Assembly: GCA_022494885.1 (NCBI GenBank)
Contig: JAGVSM010001355.1
Coordinates: forward strand, 186,001-250,000
From: Micrasema longulum
Lineage: Eukaryota > Arthropoda > Insecta > Trichoptera > Brachycentridae
Direction of reading: 5' to 3'
DNA: 64,000 nt
Shown: piece by piece, positions 1-12,334 of the stretch
Layout: each line of letters begins with the position of its first letter
Numbering within the stretch: the stretch's first letter is position 1
The notes under the pieces: generated by a model
Seen by the model: only the letters and a program-made list of their open reading frames with translations
Database searches by the model: none
Told to the model about the DNA's origin: nothing
Made by a program: the position numbers and the translations under genes

Positions 1-435
1 TTTTTGTTATGCTTTTAATACATATGTAAGTAGTTTATTATAAGGCCATCGGAAATATTTTAAATTCTTCCAAATAGATTCTCATTAGATTGTCAGCGTC
101 AGCACTATCAATATCAAATAGGTATGTTAATTTCTCATAGCAAAATCTTACCTATAGGGATAATTTTGAATCGAAAGGTCAAATAAAAAAGGACTACGCA
201 AACAGGTTTTCAAATCGATATTACTCGTAGGTATACGTATTACAAAAAACTGTTGACTCAATATTGTTAAGTATCTAAGATCCTATAGAAAAAAGTTTTT
301 TGTCTGTTACGTTCAGATATCAAACTATTCAATTAATTTATTTTTTATCATTATTATTATCTAGGTATAAAAGCCGCATTCAGCTGATACGCGTAGGCAC
401 AGTGGCGGGCGGTAAATAAAGGACACCGGGCTTAA
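1..435. other. AT-rich stretch, no gene recognised
   Basis: No open frame of note. It may be intronic sequence of the SEC14-like gene whose first visible exon starts at 1980, because that exon begins in mid-codon. I could not find an exon for the missing N-terminus here. Confidence 0.4.
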
Positions 436-1107
436 CCCTTTAACTGCTAAGCAGTTTTTTTTTAATCTAATCAGAAATGCCATAATTCATATTTTTTAAA
501 AACATTTTATCAAATACGTTGTCTTCCAAACACACTATTGTTTTAATAATTAATAACACTTCCAAGATCTTTCTTATTTCGAAATCAAGACAAACCTTTT
601 AAAAATGATCTCGCACAGCGATCTTAAGGCGCATTGTTTGAATAGTTATTATTGAAACGACATAATTATTAGAGTTTTTTTGTCGATTGCGGGGCAAAGT
701 ACCTTATTATATATTATCAAACATACCACTTCCATCCACCCTAAGCGAAAATGTAGTAAAATTTGTAAAAAAAATAAATAATATGTCTTGAAATTTGTTT
801 CGACAGAGAGGGAAAATGTTTTTGCCGAGGGAGTATGGAAGTCTAGGCATTTACAGGGCTTATGACCTGTCATCGGCTGTTTTAAATGACCACTTTACAC
901 ACTGTTATATTTTATATTTAACGTATGTTTAAACATACAAATTCTTCTTTATTTTTGAAAATGTTTTATACCACTGACGGACAAGTGCAATAAGCAGTTC
1001 CCGAATGTATTTAGCCTTTAGGGGATTATGACGTCAGCAACAATCTTGTTAGAATTTTATGACCCGGATTATGAACAACGATACATCGTTCTTTAGCAGT
1101 CTAAGGG
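436..1107. mobile_element. Non-autonomous piggyBac-type element with TTAA ends
   Basis: The element is bounded by TTAA at 432-435 and TTAA at 1108-1111. Its terminal inverted repeats begin CCCTTTAACTGCTAA on the left, with TTAGCAGTCTAAGGG on the right. A TTAA target duplication followed by CCC is the piggyBac superfamily signature. There is no transposase frame inside, so it would have moved in trans. A copy of the dispersed 'CATTTACAGGGCTTATG' repeat lies inside it at about 805-910. Confidence 0.65.
805..910 (+). repeat. Dispersed repeat family G, copy 1
   Basis: The segment runs from a GAGGGAAAATG-like start through 'CATTTACAGGGCTTATGACC' to a CACTTTACACACTGTTATAT end. Related copies are at 17165-17290 (+), 29640-29790 (-) and, partly, 50190-50260 (+). 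Short matches to its 5' end are at 7040-7080 and 13470-13510. No coding capacity or tRNA-like promoter was seen, so the class (SINE-like or a LINE tail) is unknown. Confidence 0.5.
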
Positions 1108-1120
1108 TTAAGAAATAGAC

Positions 1121-1189
1121 TGTAGAGCGTCGTCTTTGTCATTCACAAATTCATATACCGGACTAGTGCGACAGAGACGACGCTCTACA
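1121..1189. repeat. Short near-perfect hairpin
   Basis: The 20-base arm 1121-1140 pairs with 1170-1189 over its full length with a single G-U wobble, closing a loop of about 29 bases. The size resembles an animal pre-miRNA. It could equally be a tiny MITE remnant, since it sits just outside the TTAA element. Confidence 0.5.
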
Positions 1190-1324
1190 AAGTCGAAGTT
1201 AGCCGATTATGCCCGATGTACTTTATGTATTTTTGGCAACTGTAGCTCTTATGCACTGAGTTTTTAATATTAACAATGTTTTTAAATACACAAACAAACT
1301 ATTCCTACACATATGTAAAATACA

Positions 1325-1817
1325 ATGATGAAGTTCAGTGCTACGGGAAATTGGATAGAAATAGCTTATATAGTTTTTTACAAGCGTTAAAATTACAGCA
1401 ATTAATTTTACGGCGAATTTCGCGAAAAAGTATGTTTTTTTTATAAAAATGAACTACTTTGAAACGTCACAGGTTCATGTGAACACGTGTTTACAATAAC
1501 CAATAAATTATAGCGTTCTTATGTGGTTGTGGCAACCGGCAACTGAGTTGCGCTTTCCGGGTAGCCATGTTTTTCGACGTTTAGCGGGTACAAAAGAAAT
1601 GTCTTTAGAACTGTACGAAGTTCTACTTTTGAATGCTAGAATAACTCGCCGGCTTGAGCTAGTGACGTTGCGGATGGTGTAATTTCAAATATTCAGTGGG
1701 AATTTTCAAAATTTAAAAAAATCATAGCGCTTATGATACGATAAGTACCTTTTTTTGTTAGTTTGATAGTCTATTAATAAATAAAAATGTATTTTAAAAC
1801 CACTGAACTTCCTCATT
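1325..1817. mobile_element. MITE family F (AAGTTCAGTG termini), copy 1
   Basis: It starts near ATGATGAAGTTCAGTG and ends with the inverse CACTGAACTTCCTCATT. Internal landmarks shared with other copies are 'CTACGGGAAATTGGA', a GTTTCCGG-like centre and 'ATCATAGCGCTTATGATACG'. At least five further copies occur in this window. The superfamily is unassigned because I could not define a target duplication. Confidence 0.65.
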
Positions 1818-1979
1818 ATATAGAAAACCTTATAAATGTTTGGGTTCCTCCAATTGATTTTGAACTTATTGACAGAACGTGCACTACTCAATCAACTCGT
1901 TTTTTTAATTAAGTTTTTAAATTAAATAAAAAAATGTATTTTTTAATCATATTTTTATGTGAATTTTCATCTGTTTTAG

Positions 1980-4900
1980 CTCGATCGTGGAATGCGGAAG
2001 CCGCTGAGAAAATGCTGAGAGATGTAAGAACGATTTTTATTTAAACATTTTGTGTAGATCAATACCCACATCTAGTCAGTGTTGTGTAGATTTATCATTC
2101 CGTACCGGTATTATACAAGTCCATGTATTATCTATGGGCAGGATTAATGGCCCCAAAAGTTAAAAAATTGCTACGAACTTTAATGTACATGCATATCATG
2201 ACATTTAAAATATTTATTAAAGAAAACTGCCTACAAAATCGTTATTTCACTTACATTATGACGCCAATTTAGTAGGTACTTGTTACTGTTACCTACTTTA
2301 AGCATTAAAAAATATATATATGGGTACCTAAAAAGTGCTTAATTTAGTAGGGTCCCATATAAATATGCAAAACTACCTACTCGTTCTAGTGATCTCAGTA
2401 TGTATATAAAATTTGATAAATATTATAAGTAGATAATTACATTTATCTGATTTCGTTTCAGTCTCTAGCTTGGAGAGAAAAATGGGCTATAGAGACACAA
2501 CTCCCACTTTGGGAACCACAAGAACCTTTCATCACATATTTCCCCAGTGGAATATCAGGCTTTGATAAGGAGGGCTCACCTGGTAAGTAAAATACCGTAA
2601 CATGTTACTTACGTATCTATCGGGAATCAATATTTTTCAACATGCATAATGATGCCTTTAAATGTTTTCTTAGGTACTTGGGTAGAAAATAAAAATACAA
2701 GGGATTATTAAAGAAACATATTTTGTGACAATTTAAAGGTAATTGATAAGGATGATAAAAATGGTGTGCAATCATGTGCATGATTTTAAAATATTTTACC
2801 TTGTTTTAATAATGTCCGTTGTAAATAATTATTTTAAAACATTGTAATTTACGACACTTTGGTCCACTTAGTTTGTTAACCAATAACAAAAATTAAACAT
2901 TTTAATTGATTAAAATAATCTACCCAATGAACTAAAAACTATTATGTATATCAGTAATTGAAACTATTATATCAGTAAGCAAGTTCAAAGTAAATTTAAA
3001 TACATTTTTTGAACCCGAATAAAAACAGCATTCTATTTTAATTAGTATTACTGAATTATTATTTTCTGGTTTTCTCTTTATTTCGTATATTTTTTTGTTT
3101 TCATTCTCATGTATATTCAAAATTTATAACTTCAAATTACTAAATAACTATAAGTGTAAATTACACTCCAAGCACTGTTGTGCTAGCTGTTGCTAGTCTC
3201 TTTTTTGGCAAGTTACAGTTTTAATAATTAACTAAATATGTAAAAATAAATTGATAAAGGAAAAAAAGGGGATCATTTTATGTAACTATATTAATTAATA
3301 AAAATAAGTTTTAATTTAATAAAAAAATACTTCTGAAACCAATTCCAAAAAATAAGGATCGTTGTGCTATTTTTTTGTTGTTATTTTATAATCTAGCAAC
3401 TATATAACAATTTTAGTGATGATTCTACCTTTTGCTGGTTTGGATTTATGGGGCCTCCTGCACTCAGTTTCTAAATCTGACATGATACGTATGGTGATAC
3501 GAGTACTAGAGAGTTACCTGAAACTCGCCGAGCAACAAAGTCAAACGCACGGACCTAATGCTAATCAGCTCACCTGCATTATGGATATGGAAGGATTTTC
3601 CATGCGGCAATATGCATGGAGACCAGGTATAAAACAAAGAAAAAAAATTCTGTATTTCATAAATATCTTTTCTTGTAAAAGTTCTTGTAACAATATTTTT
3701 ACTTACGAGCGTATATGTGTTTCCAGCTGGAGAACTGGTCATATCTCTTCTTCAAATGTATGAAGCCAACTACCCAGAAATTTTAAAAGTTTGCTACATT
3801 ATCAATGGTAAAAAAATATATTTATGCATTTCAACCTTTCTTACAAAATATTTAATTTTTTGTTTTCTGAAACATTTGCTGAAAATCTTGCCTAAGTTAC
3901 CTACTCAAAATGGTTTCGAACCAATATTTATGTTAATTTGATAATTTTGTAAACTTTTCCACCCAGAACATACCAAAGTATATTCTCAGTTACAGGTTTT
4001 ACATTATAAAAATCTATTCATAAAAAAGATTTATATTTCAAATATATAACTCTGTGGTTCATTAATATAGGTAACAAATGGCTTATAGTGAGGTAATTTA
4101 TCACTAATTGTATTAGTGATGTTTGGATATTACCAATAATACTTATTTGGGTTTATTTTTATATTTTAGCACCTAAAGTATTTTCATTAGCTTTTTCATT
4201 CGTTAAGAAATTTGTAAATGAAATGACCATCAGAAAAATTGTGATTTACAATTCTGATCGAAGAAAGTGGGAATCAGTTATCTTGAAGGCGATAGATGTT
4301 GATCAGTTACCTAAACACTATGGAGGTACACAGGTCGACCCAGATGGAAACCCTAAATGCCCCTCAAAGGTAAGAAATTAAATTTGTAAAATAATTATTA
4401 TTAGTAATATGCTAGAAAAGAATACAGTTTAGATTTATAACCCCGATGAAACAGAAATTACAAATTAAACAAGGATAAATTTTCTTTAAAGTGGATCCTG
4501 CTCTATTCAAATTATTGCCTGATTTGACTAACTTCTTCCTTCTTTAGAAGTCCACCTACACAATATATAATGTGTCAAAGAGTATGCATGAAACTAATTA
4601 GGTTATCAAATCTTAACACTTTTGTTTGAAAAACTTAATATTTGATTGTGCTTTATTATATAAATAAAACACAAGTGATACTTTAATCCACAAATTTGGA
4701 ATATCCAGTGACCGGTTTCATCGCTTTCGCGACATCTTCGAGACTCGAGGATTAAAGTATCACTCGTGTTTTATTTATATAATAAATTACAATGAACTTC
4801 CATCAAGAATTTTCACTTACAAACTTAAATGTTTTTATTTGATTGTGCGTTATAAAACCATGGCTTGCACTTTTGGAGTAAGGGAGTTATATTTAAAATT

Positions 4901-5884
4901 ATGTATGTTGATTAGTATTTTTACAATTTAAGTTTTTAAAGTCTTCTATAAAAGGTTTTTTGTTGATTTGTCAATAAAAATGTTACAAAATATCCTACTG
5001 TTTTCTTTTCTTTTACTTTCAGATAAAAATCGGTGGAAAGGTGCCAAAAGTATATCACACACGTAAAATGAATGAAGAAATGAAAGCAAACTACACAAAT
5101 GTGTCAATAAAAAGTGGCGAAAAATATACTGTGGACTTTATTTGTGCTGAACCGGGGTGCTTTCTTAAGTGAGAATTCATCATTTTTTTATGTCTTTTCA
5201 CGTTGCGTAAGTGATCCCTTCAATGAGTTGTTGTAGACTATAAATGGTTATTATTTATATATTTCACTTTTAGGTGGGAATTCGGTGTTGAAGATCACGA
5301 TATTAAATTTAGTGTTTTGAGCCTTGATGACAATGGCACAGAAACAGTTGCTGTACGGCCAAGAAAGATCCCTGGAAATGTTTTGGAAACTGGTGTAATA
5401 TCTGCCAATGGACCATCTACTTGTAAATATTCACTAAATTTGTTATTAATAAAATTTAAATCTGCAAACTTCTGAAATTACAAAAACTTCTAGTGAAGGA
5501 AAATCAAAATATTACATAGTCACATCAATTTTCTGCTTTTGATTGTAGTGTTTTATTTAATAAAGCTATTGAGAAAAAAAATACACACTATTTAATTCGA
5601 TATTCAAACAGTTAGTTTAAAAAAATACACTTATTATTTTCTGTTTAAATAAATTATATTGATTATTACCATAAAGTATGAATCAGCAATGCAAAACATT
5701 ATTTAAAATTATTTTTTGATAATATTTTACAGATACGGTGGTCTTCGACAACACATCAGCCTTTTTAAGAAACAAAAACATATATTATAACATCCACATA
5801 ACTCCTCCGCTGAGTAAACTAGACATCAATACCACTCCTACTGAAGATCATCAAACTTCTAAAGCAACAGTGCCATCAAATTAA
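1980..5884 (+). CDS. SEC14-like protein (CRAL-TRIO + GOLD), 5' partial
   Basis: Exons: 1980-2023, 2462-2582, 3417-3626, 3727-3807, 4170-4369, 5023-5168, 5274-5422 and 5733-5884. All junctions are GT-AG and the phases join without a break, giving about 366 residues plus stop. The first exon encodes the end of the CRAL-TRIO N-terminal region (AAEKMLRD, then LAWREKW). The lipid-binding domain follows, with MDMEGF, the EANYPE motif and YGGT. The C-terminal beta-rich GOLD domain starts after DPDGNPK and ends near YYNIHITPP. The order and length match the SEC14L2 (supernatant protein factor) family, minus roughly 40 N-terminal residues. Family members bind hydrophobic ligands such as phosphoinositides, tocopherol or squalene; the ligand here is not predictable. 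The missing start is probably upstream of the window. Identification is firm; the exact paralogue is not. Confidence 0.93.
4645..4795. mobile_element. Penelope-like terminus with hammerhead-like core, copy 1
   Basis: Arms of about 36 bases (near 4654-4689 and the region ending near 4786) are inverted copies with one mismatch. Between them, the - strand reads CGAAGATGTCGC, GAAA, GCGA, TGAAACCGGTC over 4710-4745. This resembles a hammerhead ribozyme core (CUGANGA, stem II, GAAA) with a damaged first box. The flank 'CATCAAGAATT' after the right arm recurs beside the copy at 52770-52920, so the two belong to one family. It lies in a SEC14-like intron. Confidence 0.45.
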
Positions 5885-6006
5885 AAACTTTAGTTTATTT
5901 TTTTAATATCTGTAATCTTACATATTTTTGTGGAAGATCCATCGATATCTTGTGAAGATACGCAGATGACTACTATTTTTTCTATGTGTATTTTCAAATG
6001 TAAAAA

Positions 6007-6016
6007 AATAAATAAA
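6007..6016 (+). promoter_or_regulatory. Polyadenylation signal of the SEC14-like gene
   Basis: Two overlapping AATAAA hexamers lie about 125 bases after the stop codon at 5884, in an AT-rich 3' UTR. This is the first canonical signal downstream. Confidence 0.6.
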
Positions 6017-7091
6017 TTATATTGTTAAGTGTCCTCGGCACGGGTTACCCCAGTGAGGATACATTATTTTCATTGATTAAAAAAATTATTAAATAATTGG
6101 TATAGCTAACTTCTAAAAACCATGGGTATGATTCCAAATAAAATGAGATTTGTAAATACTTTTAGATTTTTTAACTATGGTGTTGATCTCTATTACGCTG
6201 CTGTTGTCAATATGTTTTCTCTAAAATAAATCCCATCATCAAATTTTAAACTAATTAATTTAAGGGGACACTTGTTTAAGCTGTAGAATAAGACAAGTTT
6301 TTTTTTACTTTTACATAATAAAATATAATGCTGGTATAATTAGAATTAGAAATTTAATGGCTTGACTCTTTCAAATGTCAATTTTTATGGGTATTCAAAG
6401 GAGCGAAAAAACAAAAAGCTTTGTAATGGTTGTTAGATCCAATTATAATATGTTATATCACATTTAAGTAAAAGAAGTGCAGAAATGTGATTTGTAAATA
6501 AATAAATGAAATAATATTCTTTCTTTACAGCGCTAAAACACGAAAACATGTCGGACCAAATATTTCAAGACTTGAAATATATAAAAAGGTTACTTATACC
6601 ATAAAAAAGTTGGTGATATATTCAGACTGAGTTCTTAATTTTTAATGATGAGCAGACTGAATTTTTACTAAAAGTCTCAAAAATTTAGAATTTTAGGTGG
6701 ATCGCTTTTTGAGAGGATTTAAGTGCCTAGTTTACATATATATACCAGCAACCACAGTTACTTACGTATAAAAGTGATACACAAATAATAAATGTTTTTA
6801 CTGACAAAAGAATCATTCAGTTTCAGCTTTACGACACTAACAGAATCTGATTTTTGAACCTCAGATCCATTATCAACATTTCGATGATCAAAATCTATGA
6901 TTTTTATGATTTCTAAAGTGTCAAGCCCCTCAAATTATTATCTCAATATGTGATTTAAAAAAAAAAAATTGTTAAAGGGCTCCCATTGTCTTGAATATTA
7001 TTTAGACATTAATATCTAAATAAACATGACATCCATATTCCCTTCTCTAAAGTGTTCTTCATCTGTATTAGAACATGTTAATCTTAAAACT
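6017..7091. other. Intergenic AT-rich DNA
   Basis: No gene was recognised between the SEC14-like 3' end and the hAT-like element. A short match to repeat family G lies near 7040-7080. Confidence 0.5.
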
Positions 7092-7099
7092 CCCTAGGG

Positions 7100-7888
7100 C
7101 AGTGGTCGGCAAACTCATTAATCAAAAAAGCCAAAGATCAGCAGTTTAACAATTAAGAATTCTTTTGAGAGCCAAATTTATTTTAGTTTTAAAACATTTC
7201 TTCCTGAAAGTCAACAAACCTTATTATGTAGCAGAAGATTTGCTTATTCACTCTCCATTGAAAAAAAATGAATTGACCACGATAAAGAGCTTAAGCTATT
7301 TTTTATTTATTTATCAAAAGCATACAAAAATTAAAATACAAATTATCAAGTCCTACTGAACTGCATAAAATGCAGTTCAACAGCAGGTCCTTAGAGTTAA
7401 GTTCTAATTAAAAAATAAAAATAAAAGAAATATTTGCGTTCTTATGATTTACCCAAATATTTAATTTTGAGGGTCACTTGTAAATAATATAAATATACAT
7501 AATCTTATCTTAATTGTACAATTATGTTGACAATCTTGATTACCAATTGCAAAGCATTCCATTTTTTTCCGGAAATGTCTATGCGCAAAGTGCTTCTTGG
7601 TGAATGATGCAATGGTAAACTTGTATCTCGTGACCGATTTTCGCCATCAAAATAGAAACAAAACCTTTTCTCACTCCGGTAATACTTTTTGACCCATCAG
7701 TTTAAGAGGATGTTTCTCGGTACATTCGATGTCAATATTTGCAATATCTTTGCCACATGTTTGGCCTTTCAGTGACAATAATCCTAAAAGTTCTTCATTA
7801 TGACTGATAACAATATAAGCGAAAAGTTAAACGTAGGCTGTGTGAGCCACACTCAAGCCACACGCGAGCCGTGGTTTGCCGATCACTA
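7100..7888. mobile_element. Non-autonomous hAT-type element
   Basis: The terminal inverted repeats are CAGTGGTCGGCAAAC on the left and GTTTGCCGATCACTA on the right. They are flanked by an imperfect 8-bp target duplication, CCCTAGGG (7092-7099) and CCCTACGG (7889-7896). An 8-bp duplication plus CAG-type ends is the hAT signature. There is no transposase, only AT-rich filler. Confidence 0.75.
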
Positions 7889-8051
7889 CCCTACGGGGTT
7901 AAATCCAGTCCTTGTCAACAAAAAAAATTAAAAATTAAAAACATTGTTGACCTAAATGAACATACCTAAATATGTCAAATGATGCACAAGTAGATAAAAG
8001 AAATTATTATTTTAAGTATTCTAGACATGTTTTTTTAGTAAAGTTGCCTAA

Positions 8052-8284
8052 AGCTAGGGTTTCCTAGGACAGCGGTGCCCGTATTTTAACAGCCGTAGTT
8101 AATAGTGATGCGGTTGACAGCCGTCGTAACGGTGACTAGAGAGTGGTTTCCTATAAAAATGGGGTTGATAACACCGTTAAAAAAAAAAAACACTCTCTAT
8201 TCACCCCTACGACGGCTGCCTACCGCATCACCGTTCACTACGGCCGTTAAAATACGGGCACCGCTGTCCTAGGAAACCCTAGCT
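8052..8284. mobile_element. Foldback MITE with TAA duplication (Harbinger-like), copy 1
   Basis: A 233-bp near-palindrome starting AGCTAGGGTTTCCTAGGAC and ending in its inverse, flanked by TAA at 8049-8051 and 8285-8287. The arms exceed 100 bases, so a transcript would fold into one long hairpin. A second copy is at 20680-20922. A three-base TAA/TTA duplication is typical of PIF/Harbinger elements. Confidence 0.75.
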
Positions 8285-9320
8285 TAATACTTTATTTTTG
8301 AATAAAGAATCTTAGGAGAAATTTAATATCATAAGATCCACATTCTCAAATTTAAGAGAAATGACACTGTGTATTTTTTATGCGATAAAAATATTGTGAC
8401 TTTTGGTTGTGTTGTACATACTTATACTTTATATAAAAATTCTTATTTTATACTAATTATACAATTTGCTAAAATAAAAGCAAAACTTTTACAAATAAAC
8501 TCTTATTTATTCAAATTTCCTTTCTTATATTCGTATGTACTTTATTATCTTCTCTTAGTGCCCTGTAAGGCATCCCCAACTTTGGCAATCACTCTGGCAA
8601 AGGTATCTCTGTCCTGTGCAGGCCGGAAAATCTGCTCCACAGTCCTGTAGCCAGTACAGTCTCGTATATTACACAGTCAGGACATATGTCTTCTTCCAGC
8701 CCCTCGGTGACCCTCAATCTTGCCCTTCAAAATCAATTGAAGCAAGTGGGACTTTTGTCCACGCAGTATATGCCCCAGATATGAAATTTTACAAACTTTT
8801 ATTTTGTATTAATAATTAGTCTTATGTCACAAGTGTAGCGTAATAATGTACGCTGGTAGAACAGCCTTCGACTCAGCTTTTTCAAATGCAATAAGATTAC
8901 TATTTTTAAAATAATAATTTTTATTACAGTACTACAGTTTTATAAAATATATTATCAATGAAAGCGTTTTAGGAATGCATTTATAATATATTTTTAATTG
9001 GTAACATAAGAGATAAAAAAATACAACATTGCTCTATCTCCCATTACAAAATGAGTACAAGAATTATTATGAACTCATAGATAGAAGTAATATTTTTATT
9101 AAAATTTTACCATTCTGTTACATTCCTTGTTTGTAAAAATTTTGCAGATACAAAAATATTAAATTATTCAAAATATGTACATTAATCTTTTGAAGTTATT
9201 CATCATTTATATTATAATTCTAAAAATGCATTTCAGCTACATATTAAAAATAACAGAAAGCAGCCAGAGAAACTAATTCATATTCATGATATTTTGGTAT
9301 AAATTTATTATTTACAATAT
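8285..9320. other. Intergenic AT-rich DNA and TXNDC17 3' flank
   Basis: No convincing gene. A TTTATT (AATAAA on the - strand) at about 9304 follows the TXNDC17 stop closely and others lie near 8921, so the 3' UTR end is uncertain. A mildly GC-richer segment at 8550-8780 has no recognisable product. Confidence 0.4.
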
Positions 9321-11851
9321 TTAATTATCGTCAAAATCAGTAAACACCATTTCAACTAGATCTTTGCTGGCGCACTGTTCTCCTTCAAGCCTTTGAGGAC
9401 CTTTCCATTTCACCAAAGTGGGTATTACCATCAATTTGGTTTTGGGATCCTTACGGAAAGAGCAATTTGGATCCTTCCATCTATAAAAGAAGAATAATAT
9501 TGCATATTTTAAAATTAATTTATATTTACTAACAAATTTATTTTGGGTTAGTCATTGAAATGCAAAATTGCAACAACCATAAAAAAATTACACAATTTTA
9601 ATTATAAACATCTGTTCACCTAGTAGTCTAGTGGTTTGCCTACCATCCTATGACACCTGAAGTGTAAGACTGATCATCTTATTAATTTATTTTATTTATT
9701 TAACACTTTATATACATGTACATTTTATATAGGTACATATAAATAAAGTAGATTTTAATATTGACGAGTGTATGGTTTCACTAGAAATTATCGTACTTTG
9801 TATTATAACTATATGATTGTGGACCAAGGACCTAGGAGTGACCTTTGATACCTCATTAACGTTTCATAGTCACATTGTCAATGTGAGTCATTCAGCTTTT
9901 AAGATGTTGGGATCTGTGATACATAATGCTAAACACTTCGCAGAATTGAATACCATTAAACTTTTGTGTACAACTTCAGTGCGCAGCATTCTGGAGAATG
10001 GTGCGGTGGTGGGGGGGGCTGAAGAAGCCACTTACTCACTAATACTACGGCGGCCTCCGCGGTGTACTGGTCAAGACGCTTGACTCACACATGAAAGGTT
10101 CCGGGTTCGATTCCCGGTGAGAACACAAAAATTAAAAATGTAATTTTTCTCAAGCCTGGGTGTTCTGTGATGTAATTCACCACTGTAATTAGGCCTCCTG
10201 GCCTGTTGTGGTGCAAAAATAAATAAATATCATTACTTCCCATTGCAGTACCCATCATTGTTCCTTTTAGGTATGCTTGGTACCACAAGTTTGCGGGCCA
10301 GAAGGAGCATCGCATTGCTTACGATGGCCTTTAAACTTCTGAGGTTAATTTACAATCCCAACATTTTGGAGCGCATAAAATTATTTGTACCGAGCAACTA
10401 TTTAAGAGCTAGGCAACACAGACCATTTGTTCTTCCAGAATGCCGGACAAATTTACCATTGTTGATGCCTGTAGGGAGAATGATTGGTCTATTGAACAGT
10501 CTACTGAAAGAGATGGATTTTTTCCATGCTGGGATTACCAGTTTAAGACTCTTCCTCTCTAACAATGTATCATAATGTGTATTAGTGACTATTTGTCTTT
10601 GTTTACTATTGTTTTTATGGACTTTAATAATATGTTGTGCTTTTCTTTATCATGTTTTTGTAGATACCTAATTATATAATCTATGTACATTGTAATTGGC
10701 AGTAGTGCTGTATTGTACATTTAAATCTGTACCTCAGAGGCAAACGGATACAAATCCATAATTTGATGAAATGACATTTCGAATTTCGTATCCAGTTTAT
10801 GATCATGTCAATTGATTTTAAAGAAATGTAAGTCTTATAATGAAAGAACCAACGTTTTAAGATACTGAACATGCAAATTGATGCTATAAATTATAAGAAA
10901 TCACTTGGAGAAAGTAGATTATATTAAACCCATGTTCTTTTGTTGAACATTTGACATCCTTCTGCCTCTGGGGTACAGAAATAAATAAATGAATATAAGG
11001 GCGGGCATATTGTCTTAAGGTAATTTCTTCCTACCTACCGAACCGTTCAGTTTGAGAAAATAAGAAGTATATGAGCATAAGTATTCTAGATAAATTAAAA
11101 CAGAATATTATAATTTTATACAAAATTTGAAACAAAAATAAACTAAAAATCTACACTATACTGTGTAAAGAAGGGGGGATGGGATGGGAAGAAGAAGGAG
11201 AAAGGAAATACTCAAATATTTAGATGGTGACATTTCAATCAAAATTTTAATGTAAATAAAAAAGCGTCTCTTAAAAAAGCGTCGCGTAGATTACCTTTTG
11301 GATCTTACATTCATTAGATTAAAAATGATTGAGATTTGCTGTGATTGATATAAAAAGTAGTGCCCTATACATCATTAGGTGCCGGTAAGGAAATCCTAAT
11401 ATGTATGAAGGATATTATAATTAAATAAAAAGGGGAAAATATACATTGGGGTAGCTTAAGTCCTAAATGCAATATGTTGCTGCTAAATTTGAATGAATTC
11501 TTAACACTTACATAGTGCGATCTCCAACTAAAACAGTCACGAAATTGGTATTTGTAGGAGCACTTTCTAATACACATTCAATAACAGGATCAGCTGAAAA
11601 TATTTTACATCACATTAATCACTACATCGTATGAACTACATGAACCGTTACTAAATACAGAGCGAGAACGCCCATTACTTTTAGTCATTGCCATTTATAT
11701 TTTTCTAACCTTCAACACAATCAGGGCACCAACTTACTCCATCTACTTTAGATCCGGTAAATAAGAAGTAATAAACATCATCTTTCTTGTCGAGTGATTT
11801 AACAAATGAGGAAAATTGTTCGTATCCTTCGACCGTATGATGAATAACCAT
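9321..11851 (-). CDS. TXNDC17: Thioredoxin domain-containing protein 17 (TRP14-like)
   Basis: Three exons read on the - strand: 11851-11710, 11593-11512 and 9480-9321, with GT-AG introns in phase, giving 127 residues. The start is the ATG at 11851 (MVIHHTVEGYEQF), which aligns with the usual family start; an upstream in-frame ATG at 11896 would add 15 residues. The active site is W41-C-P-D-C45, the TRP14 hallmark instead of WCGPC, inside FTGSKVDGVSWCPDC. The later exons give DPVIECVL, VGDRTIWKDPN, FRKDPKTK and IPTLVKW with the cis-proline. The family consists of cytosolic oxidoreductases reduced by thioredoxin reductase that act on disulphides and cystine. The gene is divergent from SRRM2. 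The large second intron contains a LINE with a SINE inside it. Confidence 0.95.
9800..10985 (+). mobile_element. Non-LTR retrotransposon 3' fragment (jockey-like), split by a SINE
   Basis: The frame at 9817-10050 encodes the RT thumb/C-terminal region (KDLGVTFDTSLTFHSHI, SVRSILENGAVV). It resumes after the SINE at about 10230 with LGMLGTTSLRARR and ends at 10575. A 3' tail with AATAAATAAATGAATA repeats ends near 10995. It is truncated at the 5' end and lies in the TXNDC17 intron. Confidence 0.75.
10050..10230 (+). mobile_element. tRNA-derived SINE, copy 1 (near full length)
   Basis: The head GCCTCCGCGGTGTACTGGTC carries an A-box-like segment, and GGTTCGATTCC is a canonical B box (RNA polymerase III promoter). 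The body continues through CTCAAGCCTGGGTGTTCTG and GGCCTCCTGGCCTGTTGTGG to a short A/TAAA tail. Related copies are at 16393 (+), 24320 (-), 33470 (-) and 51641 (+). It interrupts a LINE frame, so it is younger than the LINE. Confidence 0.8.
10998..11120 (-). repeat. LINE 3' tail fragment
   Basis: 'GCATATTGTCTTAAGG' and CAATTTCTTCCTACCTACC-like sequence match the tail next to the - strand LINE at 12335-13440. It is an independent 5'-truncated copy in the TXNDC17 intron. Confidence 0.5.
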
Positions 11852-12334
11852 TTTGCAAATATTTTTCTCAAAATCTTTATATATAAAACTTTGCACACGA
11901 ACAATTAGAAAATGGTCTCAGTCTACGAAATATGGTGATACTTATACAAATACACGTATTTAAGTTGTTATCAGTTGATTGTGGCGTATTATCTCTTAAC
12001 AACCGGCAGTTCGTCGCCGACTGATTGACTTTTTGACATATTCATTTGACAATTTTGACATGATTTTGACGTTTAAAGATGATCATAGTCATAGACAATT
12101 TCGGATTATCAAATTGCATAATAGTAATGTACGAAATCGGTATTTTATGGTTCACTCTGTCAGAAAAATGAATGTTGCATTTCAGGATATTCATAATTTT
12201 TACATTGGGATTATGAACTATTTACAAAACTGGCGGGTTATTAGTGAAATATTTGAAATTAACAATTTTGATTATTGTATTCAAAATTGAAAAAACAGTT
12301 TTTTTGTAAGACATTTCTTTTTTTTACCTAATTT

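Noticed and set aside
9625..9680. tRNA-like arm in the TXNDC17 intron
   Set aside because: A-box-like only, without a B box.
12033..12290. 85-residue + frame
   Set aside because: No domain, low complexity, and no splice context between TXNDC17 and SRRM2.
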